Assembly (NCBI GenBank): GCA_934597175.1 | Contig: CAKTQR010000016.1 | Coordinates: forward strand, 1-45,792 | Source: an uncultured Oscillospiraceae bacterium | GTDB taxonomy: Bacteria; Bacillota; Clostridia; Oscillospirales; Oscillospiraceae | Direction: 5' to 3' | Length of the DNA stretch: 45,792 nucleotides | Part shown: positions 40,449 to 45,792 of the stretch, in pieces | Position numbering within the stretch: the first letter of the stretch is position 1 | Layout: every line of letters begins with the position of its first letter | Program-made: the position numbers and the translations under genes | The notes under the pieces: generated by a model | The model's database searches: none | What the model was told of the DNA's origin: nothing | Seen by the model: the letters and a program-made list of their open reading frames with translations, nothing else

Positions 40449-41321
40449 ATGAGCGACACCAAAAGGCGCCTCGGCGACCGCAGAGACGGCAAGCTGCTGC
40501 GTGACATTGACAGCATGCACATCATCATGCCGATGATATACATCAATCGCAGCGACAATGAGGCGTATATCTCCGAGCGCATCGACCTTACGAACATTGA
40601 CGCATACCTTGCAAAGCGCAATGCCGAAAACCCTGAGTTCAAGTTCACCCTTTTCCACATCATAGTCGCAGCGATACTCAAGGTCATCGTTTTAAGGCCC
40701 AAGCTAAACCGCTTCATTGCAAACAAGAACATGTATCAGCGCAATGACTTAAGCGCCGCCTTCGTCGTCAAAAAGCAGTTTAACGACACCTCTGAGGAGG
40801 GTATGGCATTTATCCACGCAAACGAAAGCACCACCATAGAGACCCTGCGTGAGGATCTGTACAAGCAGATAACCACCGTCAAAAAGGGCGGCGGCGACGC
40901 CTCGAGCGACGCTATGGATATCCTCAAGAAGATACCCCGCCCCATCCTCAAGTTCATCTTTATGATCCTCCGCTGTCTCGACAGACACGGCCTCGTGCCG
41001 CAGTTTCTCATAGAAACAGACCTCAACTACGCCTCCGTCATTTTGTCTAACCTCGGCTCTATCAAGCTGCGCAGCGGCTACCATCACCTGAGCAATTGGG
41101 GCACGGCTTCGCTGTTTGTCATCGTGGGCGAGATGAAAAAGCGCCCGTTCTACGACGACGAGGGCAATGTCGAGTTTAAAAACAGCGTCGACCTGGGTCT
41201 TACCATCGACGAGCGCATTGCCGACGGCTACTACTACTCCAAGAGCGTGAGACTGCTCAAGTACATTCTCGAGCACCCCGAGTGCCTCGAAAAGCCGTTC
41301 AGCGAGCCCGTAGATTATTGA
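40449..41321 (+). CDS. E2-like acyltransferase-fold protein without lipoyl domain
   Basis: Resembles the catalytic domain of 2-oxoacid dehydrogenase E2 (chloramphenicol acetyltransferase fold), 290 residues. No lipoyl or peripheral-subunit-binding domain is present. The catalytic motif usually reads DHRxxDG; here it is DERIADGYY, with Glu in place of the catalytic His, so it may not be an acyltransferase. Free-standing proteins of this kind are common in gut Clostridia, and to my recollection share the Glu. ATG at 40449 follows AGAGG; the longer frame covers the promoter. Confidence 0.75.
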   Translation: MSDTKRRLGDRRDGKLLRDIDSMHIIMPMIYINRSDNEAYISERIDLTNIDAYLAKRNAENPEFKFTLFHIIVAAILKVIVLRPKLNRFIANKNMYQRNDLSAAFVVKKQFNDTSEEGMAFIHANESTTIETLREDLYKQITTVKKGGGDASSDAMDILKKIPRPILKFIFMILRCLDRHGLVPQFLIETDLNYASVILSNLGSIKLRSGYHHLSNWGTASLFVIVGEMKKRPFYDDEGNVEFKNSVDLGLTIDERIADGYYYSKSVRLLKYILEHPECLEKPFSEPVDY

Positions 41322-41373
41322 TAAAACCACTTACAAGCCCTGATTTTTTAGGGCGAACACAGACAAGGAGAAA

Positions 41374-41394
41374 CCGGTTTTGACCGGCTCTTTT
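41374..41394 (+). terminator. weak terminator after the E2-like gene
   Basis: 5-bp stem CCGGT / ACCGG, loop TTTG, then CTCTTTT. A smaller hairpin GCCCT/AGGGC lies 35 bp upstream. Confidence 0.4.
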
Positions 41395-41411
41395 CCGCCC
41401 ATACTTCACAA

Positions 41412-41448
41412 AAATCTCCGGTAATACACAAAGTATTGCCGGAGATTT
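41412..41448. terminator. strong hairpin terminator flanking repeat copy B
   Basis: 16-bp stem AAATCTCCGGTAATAC / GTATTGCCGGAGATTT (one wobble), loop ACAAA. Read on the minus strand it ends in TTTTTG, so it would terminate a transcript of repeat copy B 6 bp after the element's end. On the plus strand the tail TTTGTTGTTT also fits the E2-like gene. Confidence 0.75.
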
Positions 41449-41454
41449 GTTGTT

Positions 41455-41736
41455 TAAGTTGACGGAAGCCGAACCCTATCGTCTGTCAGTGTGCCCTTTC
41501 GGTGCTTTCCGCCTTTTTTGTCTTAATGGGCGACAGCCCATTCTCACCAAAGAAAGCCGAAAATCCTTCGAAAAACATCACTGACAGATGCCTTGCAGTT
41601 TTGAGGGAGCAGATTTTCGTTCAGGCAAAGATAAAGCCCGACGGGCATAATGTACATATATGGGCTAGGGGTTTAGCGAAGCATGGGCGGAAAGCTGCCC
41701 GTCAAAACCGATAGGGATTCGGCTCCCGTCAACTTA
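41455..41736 (-). repeat. 282-bp element with terminal inverted repeats, copy B
   Basis: Reverse complement closely matches 26857-27138, with identical length. Ends are TAAGTTGACGG...CCGTCAACTTA; the terminal arms (about 27 bp) include AGCCGAA and CCCTATCG. Longest identical blocks with copy A: AACTGCAAGGCATCTGTCAG, GATTTTCGGCTTTCTTT and CCGAAAGGGCACACTGACAG. The apical hairpin is AATGGGC/GCCCATT. It lies between the E2-like gene's terminators and glyS, in a 662-bp gap 41322-41983 that otherwise holds terminators, a remnant third copy, hairpins and the glyS promoter. Confidence 0.85.
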
Positions 41737-41737
41737 T

Positions 41738-41767
41738 CTGAACGAAAAATAGCTCGCTCAAAACTGC
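41738..41767 (+). repeat. remnant of a third copy of the 282-bp element
   Basis: The stretch CTGAACGAAAA...GCTC.CTCAAAACTGC matches an internal part of the element (copy B, minus strand, near 41600-41630) with few changes, but lies just outside copy B and in the opposite orientation. It stops after ACTGC. Confidence 0.6.
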
Positions 41768-41773
41768 TGCGCA

Positions 41774-41854
41774 CCCTGTAAAAGTGAAGTGCGTCTCTCT
41801 ATAAGGCGAAAAGCCTGTTTTACAGGGCGGATTATCCTCATCTGAGTCCGCCCT
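41774..41854 (+). other. two mutually exclusive hairpins upstream of glyS
   Basis: Hairpin 1: CCCTGTAAAA (41774-41783) with TTTTACAGGG (41818-41827). Hairpin 2: AGGGCGGA (41824-41831) with TCCGCCCT (41847-41854). They share AGGG at 41824-41827, so only one can form fully. A T-rich stretch TTGTTTTATTATT follows about 6 bp later. Looks like an attenuator or decayed terminator; it ends before the predicted glyS promoter. Confidence 0.4.
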
Positions 41855-41880
41855 TGGGCTTGTTTTATTATTATCATTAG

Positions 41881-41909
41881 TTGTAAAAAAACTTTATACA
41901 TGATATAGT
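41881..41909 (+). promoter_or_regulatory. promoter of the glyS-nadE operon
   Basis: -35 TTGTAA (41881-41886), 17-bp spacer, -10 TATAGT (41904-41909). Leader about 68 nt, with a small hairpin CTGCGG/CCGCAG just before the ribosome site. Confidence 0.65.
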
Positions 41910-41983
41910 ATTTGTTTGTAGATATATGTTGTATCTGCAAATAAAATTTGCTGCGGCAGCCAGCCGCAGGAAAGGATGTAAAA

Positions 41984-43408
41984 ATGAAAAATTCCGAAAA
42001 ATCAATGGACAAGATCGTCGCCCTGTGCAAAAACCGCGGCTATGTTTACGCAGGCAGCGAGATCTACGGCGGACTTGCAAACAGCTGGGACTACGGCCCG
42101 CTCGGCGTGGAGTTCAAGAACAATGTCAAGAAAGCCTGGCTGAAGAAATTCGTTCAGGAAAGCCCGTACAATGTCGGCCTTGACGCCGCAATCATCATGA
42201 ATCCCCAGACCTGGGTCACCACCGGTCATGTGTCGAGCTTCTCCGACCCCCTGCTCGACTGCAAGGCCTGCAAATCCCGCCACAGAGCCGACAAGCTCAT
42301 CGCCGAGGAGCACCACGAGGTCAATGTCGACGCAATGAGCTTTGACGAGATGGACGCATTTATCGCCTCCCATGAGGATGTCATCTGCCCCGTCTGCGGC
42401 AAGCACGACTTTACCCCCATCCGCAAGTTCAACCTTATGTTCAAGACTGCCATCGGCGTTACCGAGGACTCCAGCTCCACCTGCTACCTGCGTCCCGAGA
42501 CCGCTCAGGGCATTTTCGTAAACTTTGCAAATATCCAGCGCACCACCCGCAAAAAGCTGCCGTTCGGCGTCTGTCAGGTCGGCAAGGCCTTCCGCAATGA
42601 GATAACCCCGGGCAACTTCATCTTCCGCACCCGTGAGTTCGAGCAGATGGAGTGCGAGTTCTTCTGCAAGCCGGGCACTGACCTTGAGTGGTTTGCTTAT
42701 TGGAAAGACTTCTGCAAAAACTGGCTGCTGTCTCTGGGCATCAAGGAGGAAAACCTGCGTCTGCGTGACCACGAGCCTGCCGAGCTTGCGTTCTACTCCC
42801 GTGCAACTACCGATATAGAATACGCCTTCCCGTTCACCGACTGGGGCGAGCTGTGGGGCATTGCCGACCGCACCGATTACGACCTCGGCCGTCATCAGGA
42901 GGCTTCCGGCAAGGATCTGACCTACTTCGATCAGGATACCAACGAGCACTACATCCCCTATGTCATCGAGCCGTCGCTCGGCTGCGACCGTGTTGCGCTT
43001 GCATTCCTGTGCGAGGCATACGACGAGGAGGTCGTAGGTCAGGACAAGAAGGGCAACGACGATGTCCGCACCGTACTGCACCTGCACCCGGCTCTCGCTC
43101 CCTTTAAGTGCGCCATCCTGCCGCTTTCCAAAAAGGAGATACTCACAGGCCCTGCCATGGAGCTTTACAGGGAGCTTTCCAAGGAGTTCATGGTCGACTA
43201 TGACGAGACCGGCTCTATCGGCAAGCGCTACCGCCGTGAGGACGAGATAGGCACTCCGTTCTGCATCACCTTTGACTTCAACACCGTCGGCACGGAGACC
43301 GACGAGGCTGACCACTGCGTCACCGTGCGTGAGCGTGACAGCATGGAGCAGGTGCGCATCCCCATCAGCGAGGTAAGAGATTACATCGCCGAGCGTGTAA
43401 AGTTCTGA
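41984..43408 (+). CDS. glyS: glycyl-tRNA synthetase (homodimeric)
   Basis: Charges tRNA-Gly with glycine; class II synthetase of the alpha-2 type. The N-terminal catalytic core has GGLANSWDYGPLGVE, motif 2 around FRNEITPGNFIFRTREFEQM and motif 3 EPSLGCDRVALAFL; the C-terminal anticodon domain starts at about 380 (LAPFKCAILPLSK). Length 474. ATG at 41984 has AGGAAAGG 8 nt upstream. The next gene starts 1 bp after its stop. No T-box leader is seen. Confidence 0.96.
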   Translation: MKNSEKSMDKIVALCKNRGYVYAGSEIYGGLANSWDYGPLGVEFKNNVKKAWLKKFVQESPYNVGLDAAIIMNPQTWVTTGHVSSFSDPLLDCKACKSRHRADKLIAEEHHEVNVDAMSFDEMDAFIASHEDVICPVCGKHDFTPIRKFNLMFKTAIGVTEDSSSTCYLRPETAQGIFVNFANIQRTTRKKLPFGVCQVGKAFRNEITPGNFIFRTREFEQMECEFFCKPGTDLEWFAYWKDFCKNWLLSLGIKEENLRLRDHEPAELAFYSRATTDIEYAFPFTDWGELWGIADRTDYDLGRHQEASGKDLTYFDQDTNEHYIPYVIEPSLGCDRVALAFLCEAYDEEVVGQDKKGNDDVRTVLHLHPALAPFKCAILPLSKKEILTGPAMELYRELSKEFMVDYDETGSIGKRYRREDEIGTPFCITFDFNTVGTETDEADHCVTVRERDSMEQVRIPISEVRDYIAERVKF

Positions 43409-43409
43409 T

Positions 43410-43751
43410 ATGACCGCCGGAGAACAATTTGTCAAGTGGATAAAGCCCGCCGGCTGTGTGCTGTTTCTCGGCATTTTCGTTGCGTTTCTCGTCATATGCT
43501 TCACGGCGAAAGCGCCCGTCGAGGGCTACTCCGTGCCCCACGACTCGCAGTATTACGCCCAGCACCTGGCCGAGCTCAAAACGGAGCTTGAGACGAATCT
43601 TTTTCCGAAGCTTGACGGCATTGAGGACTGTTATATTTCCGGCGACAAGCTGACAATAATAATCGATGAGCAGAGCTTTGAAGCATCGGGCAATGCCATC
43701 ACCCACTACTACGGCAAAAACCTATTTATCATAGAGAAAGAGGCTAAATAA
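43410..43751 (+). CDS. small membrane protein, 113 residues
   Basis: Not recognised. One hydrophobic helix at residues 12-32 (AGCVLFLGIFVAFLVICFTA), a short linker and an extracytoplasmic or cytoplasmic domain of about 75 residues with an alpha-beta pattern (AEHLAELKTE-like helix, then short strands). It starts 1 bp after glyS and its TAA overlaps the nadE ATG by one base (TAATG), so expression is coupled to both. Function unknown. Confidence 0.8.
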   Translation: MTAGEQFVKWIKPAGCVLFLGIFVAFLVICFTAKAPVEGYSVPHDSQYYAQHLAELKTELETNLFPKLDGIEDCYISGDKLTIIIDEQSFEASGNAITHYYGKNLFIIEKEAK

Positions 43752-45637
43752 TGAAAGACGGATTTGTTAAAGTCGCTGCGGCGTCCCCTGTCATCCGTGT
43801 TGCAGACGCAGACTATAATGCCGGTCGTGTCATCGACTGCATTAAAGCTGCCGCCGACAAGGGCGTCAAGATCATCGTTTTTCCCGAGCTGACCCTCACG
43901 GGCTGCTCCTGCTATGACCTCATCGGTCACAGCGTAATTTTAAGAGGTGCGGAAAACGCCCTCGTCAAGGTCATCGACGCCACCCGTGGCCTGGACATTC
44001 TCGCAATGGTCGGTCTGCCCTACGCACCGAGAGGCGGCTGCCTTTACAGCGTCGCCGCAGTTATCTGCAACGGCGAGCTTCTGGGCATGGTCCCCCGCAC
44101 CGAGGTCGACGGCACGCTGTTTTCAAGCGTGGATGTAAATGCCGATGTAAGCGGCCTGTTTGACAGCTTTTTGAGCTCTGAGGCGCTGTTTACAAGCTCC
44201 GTGCTGCCCGGTCTTTCCGTGGCGGTTGAGCTCGGAGCAGACTCCAAGGCCATCGAATCTCCCGCTGCACGCCACGCTCTTGCAGGCGCAACGGTCATCG
44301 CAAGCATGGCATCCTTCCCCGCCACCGTTTACTCCACCCACGATGCCACCGAGGATATCAAGTACCGCTCCAAGCATTTTAAGTGCGGCATGATCCTTGC
44401 CGCCCCCGGCAAGGGCGAGTCGACGACCGACAATGTTTTCTCCGGCCTGTGCATGGTCGCCGAAAACGGCAGCGTGCTCGCCTCGGATGAGTGCGCAGAC
44501 TGCATGGTCATCACCGAGCTCGACATTGATTATCTTGAGAATCTGCGCAGAAAAGAAAAGATCTACGGCACGGGCAAGTACCCCCACTTCGAGGTTTCCT
44601 GGGGCACTGAGTTTGCCGAGACCGAGCTTACCCGCAGCTACCGCAAGCTGCCGCATCTGCCCGAGTTTGAAAAGGACATGGGCGACTACTGCCGCCGCAT
44701 GATAGACATTCAGGTCTCCGGCCTTGTAAAGCGCATGGAGTACGCAAGCCTCGACCACTGCGTCGTCGGCATCTCGGGCGGCGTCGACTCCACCCTGTGC
44801 GTCATGATCTGCGCCGAGGCAATGAAGAGAATGGGGCTTCCCTCCACGAATGTCGTTGCCTGCACCCTCCCCTGCTTCGGCACTTCCTCCCGCACGAAGT
44901 CCAACGCCATCATCGTTGCCGAGCAGGTCGGCGCCGAGGTGCGTGTCATCGACATCGGCGAGAGCGTGTACAAGCATTTTGACGATATCGGCCACGCTCA
45001 CGACGACTACTCCATCGCATTTGAGAATGCTCAGGCCCGTGAGCGCACGCAGGTGCTCATGGACATTGCCAACAAGGTCAACGGCCTTGATGTCGGCACT
45101 GAGGACCTCAGCGAGTTTGTCGACGGCTGGTGCACATACAACGGCGACCACACCAGCATGTACGATGTCAACATGGGTCTTACCAAGACTCAGGTGCGTG
45201 CAGGCGTGAGATACATCGCCCAGCACACCGAGGACAAGGTCCTCGCCGACGCACTGTGGGATGTGCTCGACTGCCCGGTAACGCCCGAGCTTCTGCCTAT
45301 CCACGACGACCAGATCGAGCAGAAGAGCGAGGAAAATGTCGGCTCTTACAGTCTGCAGGACTTCTTCACCCACAAGATGATGATCTGCGGCTTCAGCCCG
45401 GCAAAGACCCTGCGTATCGCAAAGGTCGCTTACGGCGACGAGTTTACCGACGAGGAGCTTATCAAGTGGATGCGCAGCTACTGCAAGCGCTACTTCTCGC
45501 AGCAGTTCAAGCGCAGCTGCCTGATGGACGGTCCTGCCGTCGAGGACTTCTCCGTCTCGCCGAGAAACGGCTTCCTCATCCCCTCGGATGCGGAAAACAG
45601 CCTGTTCATGGCAAGCGTCGATTCCTTCGACAAGTAA
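43751..45637 (+). CDS. nadE: NAD+ synthetase with degenerate glutaminase domain
   Basis: Makes NAD+ from deamido-NAD+, ATP and an ammonia source. The C-terminal synthetase domain (about 300-628) is intact, with the pyrophosphatase loop GISGGVDST. The N-terminal nitrilase-type glutaminase domain (1 to about 280) normally needs a Glu-Lys-Cys triad. Glu46 is present (FPELTLTG), but the Lys site is Arg116 (MVPRTEV) and the Cys site, ICED in relatives, reads AVEL with Val159. The GKGESTTDNVFSG segment is kept. The enzyme probably cannot use glutamine and may depend on free ammonia, or get it from a partner. Length 628 is normal for the two-domain form. Confidence 0.92.
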   Translation: MKDGFVKVAAASPVIRVADADYNAGRVIDCIKAAADKGVKIIVFPELTLTGCSCYDLIGHSVILRGAENALVKVIDATRGLDILAMVGLPYAPRGGCLYSVAAVICNGELLGMVPRTEVDGTLFSSVDVNADVSGLFDSFLSSEALFTSSVLPGLSVAVELGADSKAIESPAARHALAGATVIASMASFPATVYSTHDATEDIKYRSKHFKCGMILAAPGKGESTTDNVFSGLCMVAENGSVLASDECADCMVITELDIDYLENLRRKEKIYGTGKYPHFEVSWGTEFAETELTRSYRKLPHLPEFEKDMGDYCRRMIDIQVSGLVKRMEYASLDHCVVGISGGVDSTLCVMICAEAMKRMGLPSTNVVACTLPCFGTSSRTKSNAIIVAEQVGAEVRVIDIGESVYKHFDDIGHAHDDYSIAFENAQARERTQVLMDIANKVNGLDVGTEDLSEFVDGWCTYNGDHTSMYDVNMGLTKTQVRAGVRYIAQHTEDKVLADALWDVLDCPVTPELLPIHDDQIEQKSEENVGSYSLQDFFTHKMMICGFSPAKTLRIAKVAYGDEFTDEELIKWMRSYCKRYFSQQFKRSCLMDGPAVEDFSVSPRNGFLIPSDAENSLFMASVDSFDK

Positions 45638-45644
45638 ACAAAGC

Positions 45645-45677
45645 AAAAATGACGCAGGACTTCCTGCGTCATTTTTT
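45645..45677 (+). terminator. rho-independent terminator of the glyS-nadE operon
   Basis: Stem AAAAATGACGCAGGA / TCCTGCGTCATTTTT with loop CT and a run of T, 8 bp after the nadE stop. The rest of the window (45678-45792) shows no gene. Confidence 0.92.
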
Positions 45678-45792
45678 ATAATATCTACAAACCATCTAAA
45701 TACAAACTCAGCAGCGTAAGCTCCAATACGCAGCAGGGGGAGTGTGAGGGGGTAACGAAGTGTCGGTGCGGTAGTGAATGACATGCCGGGGG

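Noticed and set aside
41770..41983. T-box leader for glyS
   Set aside because: The conserved T-box sequence (AGGGTGGNACCGCG-like) and specifier layout are absent; the predicted glyS leader is only about 68 nt.
42002..43504. 500-codon open frame antisense to glyS
   Set aside because: Shadow frame; glyS on the plus strand has all class II motifs.
44123..45784. 553-codon open frame antisense to nadE
   Set aside because: Shadow of nadE codon bias; no domain seen and it runs through the operon terminator.
1..45792. CRISPR array, prophage or plasmid genes
   Set aside because: No regularly spaced direct repeats, integrase, phage structural, transposase or replication genes were seen.

Overview
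The window is a 45.8 kb chromosomal segment of a moderately GC-rich Bacillota, most likely a strictly anaerobic gut-type Clostridia (Oscillospirales/Ruminococcaceae-like). This is inferred from the homodimeric glycyl-tRNA synthetase, the YhaO/YhaN-YmdB cluster, a YtoI-type regulator, KdpDE-like and YitT proteins, acyl-CoA dehydrogenase/ETF genes, strong Shine-Dalgarno sites and many rho-independent terminators. No rRNA, phage, plasmid or CRISPR genes were seen. Genus cannot be told from the sequence.

Layout. 1-11.4 kb: end of tRNA-Leu(UAA), then a one-direction arginine/carbamoyl-phosphate operon behind a promoter bracketed by two ARG-box-like sites: argG, argH, a polar amino-acid ABC transporter (binding protein, permease, frameshifted ATPase), argF, carA and a carB-dapF fusion. 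11.5-15.2 kb: small hypothetical gene, membrane-anchored hydrolase, SLOG/DUF1273 protein divergent from an XRE regulator, SNF-family Na+ symporter. 15.5-26.8 kb: an acyl-CoA module with amidohydrolase, CaiC-like ligase, coaD, CaiB-like CoA-transferase, etfA, etfB and an acyl-CoA dehydrogenase, divergent from a YtoI-like regulator (HTH-DRTGG-CBS-hotdog) and a second acyl-CoA dehydrogenase. 26.8-30.4 kb: a 282-bp repeated element, KdpD/KdpE-like two-component system, YitT protein, dCMP-deaminase-like protein. 30.5-34.2 kb (minus): ymdB, yhaO, yhaN. 34.3-41.3 kb: a 55-residue membrane protein, tRNA-Arg(ACG), a lipoprotein/MMPL pair, FHA protein, VTT protein, mntP and an E2-like acyltransferase. 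41.4-45.8 kb: inverted second copy of the 282-bp element, then glyS, a small membrane protein and nadE.

How the genes work together. carA/carB make carbamoyl phosphate, argF/argG/argH turn it and ornithine into arginine, and the ABC transporter probably imports a related amino acid. The 15-27 kb block looks like a system that activates a carboxylate to its CoA ester and reduces (or oxidises) it with acyl-CoA dehydrogenase and ETF, under a regulator whose hotdog-like domain could sense an acyl-CoA; the substrate is unknown.

Most notable: (1) two 282-bp elements in opposite orientation with ~27-bp terminal inverted repeats, compensatory changes in the terminal stem and a remnant third copy, either a MITE or a structured RNA; (2) the CarB-DapF fusion whose DapF part lacks the first catalytic Cys; (3) a NAD synthetase whose glutaminase domain has lost its Lys and Cys; (4) the acyl-CoA module with its putative acyl-CoA-sensing regulator.
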